From: Bacteroidota bacterium
GTDB taxonomy: Bacteria > Bacteroidota > Bacteroidia > Chitinophagales > Chitinophagaceae
Assembly: GCA_023387985.1 (NCBI GenBank)
Contig: JAEWHC010000009.1
Location: 124,001 to 188,000, forward strand
Length of the DNA stretch: 64,000 bases
Direction: 5' to 3'
In this document: positions 28,359-36,972 of the stretch, piece after piece
Numbering within the stretch: the stretch's first letter is position 1
How the letters are laid out: every line of letters begins with the position of its first letter
Position numbers and translations under genes: made by a program
Notes under the pieces: generated by a model
The model's database searches: none
What the model saw: the letters and a program-made list of their open reading frames with translations, nothing else
Told to the model about the DNA's origin: nothing

Positions 28359-29873
28359 CTAAACAAAATTCCAACTCATTCCACCATCTTTTTCATCTTT
28401 CACCGCCACACCCAATTCCGAGAGTTGGTTGCGGATGGCATCGCTGGTCTGGTAATCTTTTCTTGCTTTGGCTTGCTTGCGCAAATCCAGCAACAAGTCG
28501 AGTACGCCGCTAACCAGTACCGGTTTCTCCAGGTTGGCGCCTAACGGATTTTGCAAACCGAAAATATCCTCCAGCCAAACCTTCATTTCAGCCTTCAACC
28601 TTTCCAAACTTGTTGCGGAAATAGCACCGGCTTCAACTTGTCCGCCCCATAGTCCATTAATGACCGGGACCAGTTCGAACATGCTGGCGATCACCTTCGC
28701 CGTGTTCATATCATCATTCATGTCTTCGGTAAAACTTCCCACAAGGTCATTGACTTTCTTATCTAGGTCTCCGTCTTTTGCTTCAGCATTTTTTCCGGAT
28801 AATTTCTGCAAATTTTCATAGGCTTCCCAAAGCCGCTTCAATGCCTTTTCAGAACCTTGTAATGCTTCATTTCCAAAGTCCAGCGTACTGCGGTAATGGC
28901 TTTGCAAAATAAAGAAACGTATGGTCATGGGATGATAGGCCTGCTCCAGGATTGGATGGTCGCCACTAAAAAGTTCGGTAAGCTTGATCACATTGTTGTA
29001 GCTCTTGCCCATCTTCTTGCCATTAATGGTGATCATATTGTTGTGAAGCCAGTAATTGGCCATCAGCTTGCCATGGTTGCAAACACCACTCTGCGCGATC
29101 TCGCTTTCGTGATGCGGGAATTGCAGGTCCATTCCGCCGCCGTGAATATCAAACTGATCCCCCAGGTATTTGTTGCTCATCGCAGAGCATTCAATATGCC
29201 ATCCCGGAAATCCTTCTCCCCAGGGACTCGCCCAACGCATGATGTGCTCCGGTGGCGCGTTTTTCCAAAGCGCAAAATCGGTTTTATTCTTTTTTTCATC
29301 CTGCCCTTCAAGTTCACGGGTTGTTTCCAGCATTTCATCGAGTACCCGGCCACTCAGTTTGCCGTAAGGGTTGGTATCTTTAAAATCACCGGCATATTTC
29401 TTTACATCAAAGTACACGCTTCCATTTACTTCATAACCGTAACCGGCATCAATAATCTGTTTGATCATTTCAATCTGTTCTACGATATGCCCGGTAGCCG
29501 TAGGTTCAATGCTTGGATCAATATTGTTGAACTGCCGCATCGCCCAGTGAAACAGGTTGGTGTATTTGGTAACCAATTCCATGGGTTCCAGTTTTTCGAG
29601 TTTGGCCTTACTGCTTATCTTGTCAACCGCTTCACGACCTTCTTCCTCAAAATGGCCGGCGTCGGTAATGTTGCGTACATAGCGCACCTTGTATCCGAGG
29701 TATTCGAAATAGCGGTACAACACATCAAAAGTGATATAGGGTCTCGCGTGGCCAAGATGGCTTTCGCCACTTACGGTAGGCCCGCAGACATACATGCCCA
29801 CATGGCCGGGAGATACAGGTTTGAACTCTTCTTTTTGCCGGGTATAACTGTTGAACAGGTGTAATTTTTCCAT
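28359..29873 (-). CDS. cysS: Cysteinyl-tRNA synthetase
   Basis: A 504-residue class I aminoacyl-tRNA synthetase that charges tRNA-Cys. It shows the CysRS start KLHLFNSYTRQKEEF, zinc-site Cys30 in YVCGPTV, the HIGH-type motif HLGH (39-42) and the KMSKS-type motif KKMGKS. The segments GWHIECSAMS and GGGMDLQFPHHE (zinc and cysteine recognition) are intact. The C-terminal DALR-type and anticodon-recognition parts are present (LRKQAKARKDYQTSDAIRNQL). Its length is normal for the family. It is a single gene, divergent from the outer-membrane protein gene at 30130. Confidence 0.97.
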   Translation of the reverse strand: MEKLHLFNSYTRQKEEFKPVSPGHVGMYVCGPTVSGESHLGHARPYITFDVLYRYFEYLGYKVRYVRNITDAGHFEEEGREAVDKISSKAKLEKLEPMELVTKYTNLFHWAMRQFNNIDPSIEPTATGHIVEQIEMIKQIIDAGYGYEVNGSVYFDVKKYAGDFKDTNPYGKLSGRVLDEMLETTRELEGQDEKKNKTDFALWKNAPPEHIMRWASPWGEGFPGWHIECSAMSNKYLGDQFDIHGGGMDLQFPHHESEIAQSGVCNHGKLMANYWLHNNMITINGKKMGKSYNNVIKLTELFSGDHPILEQAYHPMTIRFFILQSHYRSTLDFGNEALQGSEKALKRLWEAYENLQKLSGKNAEAKDGDLDKKVNDLVGSFTEDMNDDMNTAKVIASMFELVPVINGLWGGQVEAGAISATSLERLKAEMKVWLEDIFGLQNPLGANLEKPVLVSGVLDLLLDLRKQAKARKDYQTSDAIRNQLSELGVAVKDEKDGGMSWNFV

Positions 29874-29949
29874 ATTGAAAAATGAGAGCGTAAAATTGAG
29901 GATTAGAAATGAAAGATTGGATTTCCGCCTGGGAAAAAAGGAGAGATAT

Positions 29950-29964
29950 TGCCGCTCAGCGGCA
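29950..29964. repeat. Perfect 7-bp palindrome in the cysS upstream region
   Basis: TGCCGCT-C-AGCGGCA is a perfect inverted repeat with a one-base centre, 77 bases upstream of the cysS start in a 256-base divergent gap. Such a tight GC-rich palindrome could be a small repressor site or a REP-like element. No second copy was noticed in the window. Confidence 0.3.
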
Positions 29965-30129
29965 GCAACAACAAGAAATACTATAGATTGTTCTTTTCAT
30001 TTGCGTTGCAATGTTACAACTTTTCGCAACGGAAAGCGTGGAATTCCTCTGCCCGAAGTCCCAATAAATGTTGGGTTTTAACTAAATCTTTGCCCACATG
30101 AATTTACCTTAGCCGCCTTAAAACCTTTT

Positions 30130-30888
30130 ATGAGAATAGTTTTTATTGCTTTGGCCCTTTTCCTGGGAATGAATGTGCAGGCACAGAAAAAAGATTCCGC
30201 ACGATCCGAAGCAAAAGTACCTCGCAACTGGAACGATTTCGATTTTAAGAACCGGGCCAACGATCATTTAATGATGCAGTTTGGATATGAAGGATGGTCG
30301 GGAACCCCGGATTCAATCCGCACAAAAGGTATTGGCCGCTTCTTCAATGTTTACGCCATGTACGATATGCCTTTTAAAACCAACCCGCACTGGAGCGTAG
30401 CCATTGGTGCCGGTGTGGGAACGAGCAATATTTATTTTGACAAAATGGTGGTGGACATTGTACCCAATACCGGTCAGGCGCAGGTGGTATTCGAGGATCG
30501 CGCCGATTCAACTTATTTCAAGAAATTTAAGCTGACCACAGCATTTGCTGAATTGCCGGTTGAGTTGCGTTGGGTTTCGGATCCTTTCAACACCAACAAA
30601 AGCTTTAAGATCGCCCTGGGGGCCAAAGTGGGAACCATGGTGAGTGCAACGGCAAAAGGCAAGAACCTGGTACGTAGCGCAGGCGAAACCAGCATTCATG
30701 GGGCCAAATACATCATGAAAGAAAAAGAGAGATCTTATTTCAACGGCACCAAACTCGGAGCCACTTTGCGGGTGGGTTACGGCGCCTTTTCTCTCTACGG
30801 CCAATACAATGTGATGCCTGTTTTCAAAGAAGGGCAGGGCCCCGAAATCAGGTCCTACAATTTAGGGCTTGTAATCAGCGGGCTGTAA
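30130..30888 (+). CDS. Outer-membrane beta-barrel protein
   Basis: A 252-residue protein with signal peptide MRIVFIALALFLGMNVQAQ. The alternating strand pattern of small outer-membrane barrels (PorT/OMP_b-brl-like) is visible: HWSVAIGAGVGTSNIYF, KLTTAFAELPVELRWVS, SFKIALGAKVGTMV, KLGATLRVGYGAFSLYGQYNV and the terminal YNLGLVISGL. No enzymatic motif. Likely structural or a minor channel in the outer membrane. It stands alone with a 372-base gene-free stretch after it. Confidence 0.82.
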   Translation: MRIVFIALALFLGMNVQAQKKDSARSEAKVPRNWNDFDFKNRANDHLMMQFGYEGWSGTPDSIRTKGIGRFFNVYAMYDMPFKTNPHWSVAIGAGVGTSNIYFDKMVVDIVPNTGQAQVVFEDRADSTYFKKFKLTTAFAELPVELRWVSDPFNTNKSFKIALGAKVGTMVSATAKGKNLVRSAGETSIHGAKYIMKEKERSYFNGTKLGATLRVGYGAFSLYGQYNVMPVFKEGQGPEIRSYNLGLVISGL

Positions 30889-31260
30889 TTTGGACGGGTT
30901 TAAGATTTTAGACCGAAGTACTTGGTCGCAATCATGGTAAACGGGCGAAAGGAAATGGATATAGGTCATTTGCGTGGCCTCTTCCATCAATACTCCTGTT
31001 TGTCAACTGCCCACTGAGATGATGACTGCTCAATTAAAGCCAAAAAAATTCAATGTTATTTGGATGCAGAACTCCTTATTGCGCAATGGCAGCCAGCCAC
31101 TATAAAATACCTGCAAACCGGCTGTTTCCATATTGTTGTTTGAGGAATCCGGTCCGGGAATTTAAAATTTTTCCTTGTTACCAGTAGACAACAACCGCGC
31201 ATTTTCACTCGCAGAGCCAAGCCGCAGTTGGGCAGCAAACTTCGTGTAGAGTAAACTGAT
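30889..31260. other. Gene-free stretch between the barrel gene and typA
   Basis: 372 bases lie between two converging genes. I see no ORF with coding character, no tRNA-like cloverleaf, no clear terminator with a T-tract and no tandem repeat. A short ORF on the minus strand overlapping the typA end has no signal peptide, domain or composition that supports it. Confidence 0.5.
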
Positions 31261-33069
31261 CTAAGCTTCCACTTTCGCCTGTTTCGCCGCCCTGCTCCTG
31301 TCATTCTCATCCAGCAGCACTTTGCGCATACGAATGAAATTTGGGGTCACCTCAATGCACTCATCCAGTTGGATGTATTCCATGCATTCTTCCAGGGTCA
31401 TCTGCACTTTGGGCGCAATATTGGTGGCTGCATCGGTACCGCTTGCCCGCATATTGGTCAGTTTTTTGCCTTCATTGGGATTCACCACAAGATCGCCGGG
31501 TTTATTGTTCTCCCCTAAGATCATGCCGCGGTAAACATCCTCACCCGCGTCAACAAAGAAGAATCCACGATCCTGAAGTTTATCCAGGGAGTATCCGGTT
31601 GTGGTTCCATTGTCTTTGGCAATCAATACCCCATTGATGCGGCCGGGAATATTGCCTTTCCAGGGTTTATAGTCGATAAAACGGTGGGCCATTACTGCTT
31701 CGCCGGCTGTAGCGGTAAGCATATTGGTACGAAGACCAATCAACCCACGGCTTGGAATTTCAAATTCAAGATGCTGCATTTCACCTTTGGTCTCCATGAC
31801 GTGCAGCTCGCCTTTGCGGCGTGTTACCTGGTCAATTACCTTGCTGGCATATTCTTCGGGCACATCCACCACGAGGGTTTCAAACGGTTCGCATTTTTCG
31901 CCGTTGATATCCTTAATCAGTACCTGGGGTTGGCCAACGGTGAGTTCATAACCCTCGCGGCGCATGGTTTCAACCAGCACCCCGAGGTGTAAAATGCCGC
32001 GACCGTACACGAGGAAACTGTCGGCGCTGTCGGTGTCTTCCACACGGAGGGCCAGGTTTTTTTCGGTTTCTTTCATCAGGCGGTCGCGCAGGTGGCGGCT
32101 TGTTACATATTTTCCATCCTTTCCAAAAAACGGGGAATTGTTGATACCAAACAACATACTCATGGTGGGTTCATCTACATGGATCAGTGGCAAAGCTTCG
32201 GGTTCTTCCGCATCCGAAATGGTGTCTCCAATATTGAAGCCTTCAATGCCCACAACCGCGCAGAGATCACCGGATTTTACCTCGCCTACTTTCTTTTTGC
32301 CCATGCCTTCAAAAACATAGAGCTCCTTAACCCGCTGCTTTTTGATCACGCCGTCTGCTTGCATCAGGCTGATCTGTGTATTTTCTTTTATACTTCCCCG
32401 CGTAACTTTTCCAATGGCAATACGGCCAAGAAATGAGGAGTAATCCAGTGAACTGATTTGCAATTGCAGGTTGCCTTCACCAATTACGGGCGCCGGCACA
32501 TGCTTGAGAATGCCGTCCATAAGGGGTAGAATATTTTCAGTGGGCGTCAGGCTATCATTGAACCACCCTTGTTTACCGCTACCGTAATAGGTGGGGAAAT
32601 TGAGCTGCTCTTCGCTGGCATCCAGGTTGAAAAATAATTCAAATACCGCATCATGCACTTCTTCGGGACGGCAGTTTGGTTTATCAACCTTATTGATTAC
32701 CACAATGGGGCGGAGGTTTAACTGAAGGGCTTTTTGCAAAACAAAACGGGTTTGAGGCATTGGGCCTTCAAAGGCATCTACCAGCAGGATTACCCCATCG
32801 GCCATCTTCAGTACACGCTCCACTTCACCGCCAAAATCAGAGTGACCCGGCGTATCGATCACATTAATCTTTACACCTTTATAGATAACCGCGGCATTTT
32901 TGGAAAATATGGTTATACCTCTTTCGCGTTCAAGATCATTGCTGTCCATGATCAGGTCGCCGGATTGCTGATTGTCGCGGAAAACCTGGGTGCTGCGAAG
33001 AATATTGTCCACCAGCGTGGTCTTGCCGTGGTCTACGTGGGCAATGATAGCGATATTGCGTATGTTCAT
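31261..33069 (-). CDS. typA: Translational GTPase TypA/BipA
   Basis: A 602-residue ribosome-associated GTPase. The G1 motif AHVDHGKTT (10-18), the switch segment LERERGITIFSKNAAV, G3 DTPGHSDFGGEV and G4 NKVDK are intact. After the G domain come an EF-Tu-like domain 2, the EF-G domain III/V equivalents and the BipA-specific C-terminal domain containing RASGTDAATNIAPKVQMTLEECMEYI. It acts in 50S ribosome assembly and stress or cold adaptation. The length is normal for the family. A candidate promoter with an exact TAnnTTTG element lies about 112 bases upstream. Confidence 0.97.
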   Translation of the reverse strand: MNIRNIAIIAHVDHGKTTLVDNILRSTQVFRDNQQSGDLIMDSNDLERERGITIFSKNAAVIYKGVKINVIDTPGHSDFGGEVERVLKMADGVILLVDAFEGPMPQTRFVLQKALQLNLRPIVVINKVDKPNCRPEEVHDAVFELFFNLDASEEQLNFPTYYGSGKQGWFNDSLTPTENILPLMDGILKHVPAPVIGEGNLQLQISSLDYSSFLGRIAIGKVTRGSIKENTQISLMQADGVIKKQRVKELYVFEGMGKKKVGEVKSGDLCAVVGIEGFNIGDTISDAEEPEALPLIHVDEPTMSMLFGINNSPFFGKDGKYVTSRHLRDRLMKETEKNLALRVEDTDSADSFLVYGRGILHLGVLVETMRREGYELTVGQPQVLIKDINGEKCEPFETLVVDVPEEYASKVIDQVTRRKGELHVMETKGEMQHLEFEIPSRGLIGLRTNMLTATAGEAVMAHRFIDYKPWKGNIPGRINGVLIAKDNGTTTGYSLDKLQDRGFFFVDAGEDVYRGMILGENNKPGDLVVNPNEGKKLTNMRASGTDAATNIAPKVQMTLEECMEYIQLDECIEVTPNFIRMRKVLLDENDRSRAAKQAKVEA

Positions 33070-33180
33070 CTAAATGGTTATTAGGCAGGGATGGTTGCTG
33101 ACTTTCTAACTAAACTGACCGGAAAAGGTGCCTGGTAAAAAACTGTTTCTTCCGAATCCCTGTATGAAAAATTTGGGTTG

Positions 33181-33188
33181 CAAAGGTA
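33181..33188 (-). promoter_or_regulatory. Candidate -7 element of the typA promoter
   Basis: The minus strand reads TACCTTTG here, an exact TAnnTTTG match, 112 bases upstream of the typA ATG. A long 5' leader would result. No convincing -33 box is seen 19-21 bases further upstream. Confidence 0.45.
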
Positions 33189-33337
33189 GGATAATGCTAT
33201 AACAGTATGTATTTGAGTGCATATTATTTGATCTTTAATAGCATTTTTTTACAAGTTTTTCAGCCCCAATGGCTAAACTGCCATCCATACGCAAACGGGA
33301 AAGACCAAACTAACGGCTGTGGGCCATTGAATGCTCC

Positions 33338-33369
33338 TTGCTGCCATTCCATTGTGTTTATTATATTCG
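33338..33369 (+). promoter_or_regulatory. Candidate -33/-7 promoter of the dipeptidase gene (near-leaderless)
   Basis: TTG at 33338-33340 and TATATTCG at 33362-33369 (one mismatch to TAnnTTTG) are 21 bases apart, the normal Bacteroidota spacing. The -7 box ends three bases before the ATG at 33373, so the mRNA would start at or just inside the start codon. Confidence 0.45.
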
Positions 33370-33372
33370 TTA

Positions 33373-34551
33373 ATGCAAATTTTTACCAGGACCTTTTTAT
33401 CCACGTTGGCCTTGCTGCTGCTCTCACTCCCGCTTTTTGCCCAACAAACAGAAAAATTCCATCGCAAAGCCATTGTGGCCGATACCCACAATGATTTTCC
33501 ATCGGTTGCCGTGGAAAGAAAATATGCCCTGGAACAGGATCTGAAAGGCAAAACCCATACCGATCTAAACCGTATGGCTGCCGGCGGTGTGGATCTACAG
33601 GTATTTTCCATTTTTTGTGGCGGGAACCAGGTTGATCCTTTCAAATTTGCCAACCAAGAGATTGACAGTGTGGAAGCCTGGGCGCTGCGCAACCCTGAAC
33701 GAATGGCCTATGTCAAAACCTTTCCGGAACTGAAGCGTGCTCTCAGGCAGAAAAAAATTGCTGCGCTAATTGGTGTGGAAGGCGGGCACATGATTGAGAA
33801 TGACCTGGCCAAACTGGATGCCCTTGCATATCGTGGCATGTGTTACCTCACGCTTACCTGGAACAATTCGATTGACTGGGCGGCGAGTGCAGCGGATGAA
33901 ACAGCCGGTAAACGGGAAGGCGGACTGAGCGATTTTGGAAAGGATGTGGTGCGCCGCTTAAATGCGAAGGGCGTTATGCCCGATGTAAGCCACTTAGGTG
34001 AAAAAACTTTCTGGGATCTGATGGCAGTAACTACCAAACCGGTTATTGCATCGCACAGCAGCGTCTATAATATTACACCGGTATCCCGCAATCTGAAAGA
34101 CGATCAGATAAGGGCAATCGCCAAATCCGGCGGGGTGGTTTTCATCAATTTTTTTCCAGGATTTATTGACAGCGCTTTTGACCGCCGCTTTGGTGAATGG
34201 GAAAGATCATTGGAACCAATGACCGATAAATTGATGAATGAAAAACAGTTGTCCCGCAGTGAAGCCAGCCGGCAGGTACGCCGCGAGACCCGTGCGGAAC
34301 TGGAAAAGCATTTGCCTGGCGTTGACGCGGTGATTGACCATATTGATTATGTGGTGAAACTTGTTGGCACTGACCATGTTGGTCTTGGTGCCGATTTGGA
34401 TGGCATCACCTTTCTACCCGCCGGAATGCAAGGCGTGGAAGATTATCTGCCCATTACGCGGGGTTTGCTTGATCGCGGATATTCAAAACGGGATGTAAAA
34501 AAAATATTGGGTAGAAATTTTATCAGGGTATACAAAGAAACAGTTCGCTAG
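33373..34551 (+). CDS. Exported membrane dipeptidase (renal dipeptidase family, M19)
   Basis: A 392-residue zinc peptidase of family M19. A signal peptide (MQIFTRTFLSTLALLLLSLPLFAQ) is followed by VADTHNDFP with the metal ligands His39 and Asp41. The bridging Glu lies in IGVEGGHMIEND, and further metal-site residues lie in MPDVSHLGE and VIASHSSVYNI. The Asp of DHVGLGADLDG closes the site. It cleaves dipeptides, and some members hydrolyse beta-lactams or D-amino-acid dipeptides, in the periplasm. I start at ATG 33373; an upstream in-frame start would put 14 residues before an otherwise normal signal peptide. Confidence 0.93.
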   Translation: MQIFTRTFLSTLALLLLSLPLFAQQTEKFHRKAIVADTHNDFPSVAVERKYALEQDLKGKTHTDLNRMAAGGVDLQVFSIFCGGNQVDPFKFANQEIDSVEAWALRNPERMAYVKTFPELKRALRQKKIAALIGVEGGHMIENDLAKLDALAYRGMCYLTLTWNNSIDWAASAADETAGKREGGLSDFGKDVVRRLNAKGVMPDVSHLGEKTFWDLMAVTTKPVIASHSSVYNITPVSRNLKDDQIRAIAKSGGVVFINFFPGFIDSAFDRRFGEWERSLEPMTDKLMNEKQLSRSEASRQVRRETRAELEKHLPGVDAVIDHIDYVVKLVGTDHVGLGADLDGITFLPAGMQGVEDYLPITRGLLDRGYSKRDVKKILGRNFIRVYKETVR

Positions 34552-34630
34552 ACCCGGGTGCGCTATAGCCTATGGGCAAGAACCACTTGATGAATTTCAA
34601 TTTTCCCATTTCCTAAACACCCTTATTGGC

Positions 34631-34638
34631 TAAATTTG
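34631..34638 (+). promoter_or_regulatory. -7 promoter element abutting the msrB start
   Basis: TAAATTTG matches TAnnTTTG exactly and ends four bases before the ATG at 34643. Either the msrB mRNA is leaderless, or translation starts at the in-frame ATG at 34736, which would remove the lipoprotein signal and give a cytosolic enzyme. No TTG -33 box at the normal distance. Confidence 0.5.
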
Positions 34639-34642
34639 GTAA

Positions 34643-35209
34643 ATGATAAGGATACTCATCTCCACCTGCATCATCCTCGGCTTCGGCTGCCAAAGCAACA
34701 GCCAGGTGGCATCCAATAACCTGAAACGAAATACCATGAATTCATCCGAAAATAAATCCCGCGTTTACAATACCGGCGACACATCCAAAGTCAACCTAAG
34801 CGATGCCGAATGGCGCGATATCCTTTCGCCTGAAGTTTACCACATCGCACGGCAAAAAGGTACGGAACGCCCATGGACGAGCCCATTTGAATTTTCAAAA
34901 GATATTGGCACATACCATTGCAAAGCATGTGGCAACCCGCTATTTCAAAGTGATACCAAATTTGACAGCGGCTGCGGCTGGCCGAGCTTTTTTCAGCCCA
35001 TCCACAAAGGCGCGATGAAATACATTCCCGACAATTCGCATGGAATGGAGAGAACGGAAGTTGCCTGCGGGCGGTGCGACGCTCACCTCGGCCATGTGTT
35101 CGATGACGGGCCTAAACCCACTGGCCTCCGCTATTGCATTAACGGGGCAATACTCGCATTTGAAGGAACTGCTTCCACAAGAAATCAAAAAGAAGAAAAC
35201 AAGGATTGA
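34643..35209 (+). CDS. msrB: Peptide-methionine (R)-S-oxide reductase, lipoprotein form
   Basis: A 188-residue MsrB, which reduces the R-epimer of methionine sulfoxide in proteins. The two zinc-binding CxxC pairs are present (HCKACGNPL and VACGRCDAHLGHVF), as are the catalytic Cys in LRYCINGAIL and the signature GCGWPSFFQP. An N-terminal lipoprotein signal (MIRILISTCIILGFGCQSNS) implies export and anchoring in the envelope. An internal ATG at 34736 would give a cytosolic form of 157 residues. The last 25 bases overlap the 3' end of the truncated membrane gene on the other strand. Confidence 0.94.
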   Translation: MIRILISTCIILGFGCQSNSQVASNNLKRNTMNSSENKSRVYNTGDTSKVNLSDAEWRDILSPEVYHIARQKGTERPWTSPFEFSKDIGTYHCKACGNPLFQSDTKFDSGCGWPSFFQPIHKGAMKYIPDNSHGMERTEVACGRCDAHLGHVFDDGPKPTGLRYCINGAILAFEGTASTRNQKEENKD

Positions 35210-35871
35210 AACGGGTTGAGTGCCCAAGTTCTCGCGGCATCATTGCTCAGCCTGCTTAATTCCGCCATGTTGAGTGGCCGGGGGTTAAGGCTGCCGTAAA
35301 TCAGGAAGGCCAGCAGGAGTACAGCGGCAATTTTCCAGAAAAGGCGCTGCCTTTTATTTGTTTGGCTGGTCCTTCCTTTCCTCAGGGCGCGATGGGTAAG
35401 ACTCGCGAATCTGTAGGCAAGCCATGTGCCCACGCCGGCCAATATGAGCACCACTAACCATGGCGTTTCGTTGTAAATGATTTTCAATTCGTGTTGGCCC
35501 GCAAAAATCCAGTTCAGTGTTTCGCGACCAAGGCGTTTTTCAAAAACCATTTGTGTCAGGAAATCATAACCGATACCAAGAAGCAGGATAGGGCTAATTA
35601 TGGTAAAAACATAAAGACTTGAATGCTTTCCCACACGGGTACGGAAAAAATGGAAACCGGGCAATAAACTGACAAAAATAGCAGGCAGCAAAATGATGGC
35701 TACCCAGCGGAGATCGAAACGAAGACCCGTGATAAAGGGTTTCAAAAAAGAAGTGCCTTCGAGGTTTACCTGCAAAAGAAAATAGGACGACAGGCGGTAC
35801 AGGATCAGGATCGTAAGAAAGAAAAGGCCCAAAAAGGCAAGCCATTGAAATGTTTTTGGTAGATTCACCAC
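35185..35871 (-). pseudogene. Membrane half of an LTA-synthase-like sulfatase, catalytic domain missing
   Basis: About 228 residues with five hydrophobic segments (around 10-28, 46-67, 80-98, 130-147 and 179-195 of the GTG-started protein). These resemble the membrane region of Bacteroidota LTA-synthase-family sulfatase/alkaline-phosphatase-superfamily proteins, including the loop just before the catalytic domain (YGSLNPRPLNMAELSRL; ALNPFQSLFSS). The frame then stops, and the approximately 400-residue extracellular phosphotransferase domain with its metal-binding Ser/Thr nucleophile is absent; msrB occupies the place where it should be. No ATG start exists; GTG at 35871 or 35868 is possible, just downstream of an exact TATATTTG promoter box. 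I read it as a decayed or truncated gene that may still be expressed. Confidence 0.65.
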
Positions 35872-35883
35872 GTTCGGTTTGAA

Positions 35884-35891
35884 CAAATATA
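35884..35891 (-). promoter_or_regulatory. -7 element for the truncated sulfatase-like gene
   Basis: The minus strand reads TATATTTG, an exact TAnnTTTG match, ending 12 bases before the GTG at 35871. A TTG that could otherwise be taken as the start lies inside this box. The arrangement again predicts a very short leader. Confidence 0.45.
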
Positions 35892-35943
35892 TTGATCTTT
35901 GAAATGTTTGAAAGGCCGGACAGACAATTTCTAAAAATCATCT

Positions 35944-36708
35944 ATGGATTCCATTTCTGAAGGTTCTGTGACCACGAAAATTTTTGAAAAATTTGCCGAG
36001 GTAACGTTTTACCATCCATCCGCCAATGCCCTGCCATCCCGGTTATTGGCAAAACTTGCAAAGGCATTAAGAGATGCAGGCGATGATGCCACCGTGCATA
36101 GTGTGATTTTGCGGTCTGCCGGTGATGGCGCGTTTTGTGCGGGAGCAAATTTTGATGAATTGCTTGCTGTGGATAACGAGGTAGAAGGTAAAGCATTCTT
36201 CTCCGGTTTCGCAGGTGTTATCCTGGCCATTCGCAACTGCCCGGTTCCGGTACTTGGCCGGATTCATGGTAAATGCGTTGGTGGTGGGGTTGGCCTTGCT
36301 GCTGCCTGTGATTACGCGTTGGCTACACCGGCGGCCATGGTTAAGCTGAGTGAACTGGCGATTGGGATTGGCGCTTATGTGATTGGCCCGGCTGTTAAAC
36401 GCAAAACCGGTGTGGGTGCATTTGCTGAAATATCACTTCGCCCCGATAAATGGTTTGATGCTGCATGGGCCCGGAATAACCATCTTTTTGCTGAATTGGT
36501 GGAGCAGGAAGAGCTGGACAACAGGGTGGAGCAAATAGCCGGCTACTGGGGCAGCCTTCAACACAGCGCATTGATAAACTGGAAGAAAGAACTCTGGCTT
36601 GACACTGCCGGCTGGGAAACATTGCTTTTTGACAATGCTGCCAAAAGCGGCAGTCTGCTGCTGGCGCCCGAAACCCGAAAAATTCTACAGGGAATGAAAA
36701 AGCGATAA
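35944..36708 (+). CDS. Enoyl-CoA hydratase/isomerase family protein
   Basis: A 254-residue crotonase-fold protein. It has the oxyanion-hole segments GAFCAGANFDEL (about 60-71) and IHGKCVGGGVGLAAACDYALA (about 101-121), followed by the KLSELAIGIGAYVIGPAV segment, in which one Glu is kept while the second catalytic Glu position holds a hydrophobic residue. Reactions in the family include hydration, isomerisation and cleavage of acyl-CoA esters, often in amino-acid or fatty-acid breakdown. The exact substrate is unclear. It is divergent from the truncated sulfatase gene and ends before a minus-strand terminator. Confidence 0.88.
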   Translation: MDSISEGSVTTKIFEKFAEVTFYHPSANALPSRLLAKLAKALRDAGDDATVHSVILRSAGDGAFCAGANFDELLAVDNEVEGKAFFSGFAGVILAIRNCPVPVLGRIHGKCVGGGVGLAAACDYALATPAAMVKLSELAIGIGAYVIGPAVKRKTGVGAFAEISLRPDKWFDAAWARNNHLFAELVEQEELDNRVEQIAGYWGSLQHSALINWKKELWLDTAGWETLLFDNAAKSGSLLLAPETRKILQGMKKR

Positions 36709-36732
36709 GCCTCACGTCTTCCGAGATATTTC

Positions 36733-36763
36733 CAAAAAAAAGACCGAATTAGAAAATCCGGTC
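36733..36763 (-). terminator. Minus-strand rho-independent terminator without an obvious gene
   Basis: Read on the minus strand, GACCG at 36763-36759 and CGGTC at 36746-36742 form a hairpin that is followed directly by eight T residues (36741-36734). On the plus strand no T-tract follows. The only minus-strand space upstream of it before the module at 36973 is about 200 bases with no ORF, so it may end a small RNA, or limit antisense transcription into the enoyl-CoA hydratase gene. The 36764-36972 stretch itself shows no gene that I can support. Confidence 0.6.
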
Positions 36764-36972
36764 GCTAACGTGATGAGAATTACAGCTAAAGCTGCAAAAT
36801 CTTATGAAGCGTAGTTTGACAATGTGTAAGTGGTAATGCATGCCCCATAATGTGTGCATTGTAAATTTGATGCAAGCTTTCAAACAAAACCTGCGTATTT
36901 CTACGCATTTTTCATATCCGGTTGATTATATTATGTTTTACGCTTATTTTTCGGTTCTAAAACCAATCGCTT

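Noticed and set aside
28340..28370. Possible terminator CCGG-CTTTT-CCGG followed by TATTTTTT between the DUF4965 gene and cysS
   Set aside because: The stem is only four to five pairs; too weak to call, although the T-rich tail is suggestive.
28896..29864. Long plus-strand open frame opposite cysS
   Set aside because: It is the mirror of the cysS coding sequence, which has intact catalytic motifs; the antisense frame has no domain.
31056..31310. 84-codon minus-strand open frame overlapping the typA end
   Set aside because: Lies mostly in the gene-free stretch, no start signal, no domain and basic low-complexity content.
36721..36770. Plus-strand terminator for the enoyl-CoA hydratase gene
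   Set aside because: The hairpin is followed by a T-tract only on the minus strand; on the plus strand the A-run precedes the stem.
36773..36814. Tiny ORF MRITAKAAKSYEA before the signalling module
   Set aside because: Thirteen codons, no recognisable start context and far from the next gene; indistinguishable from chance.
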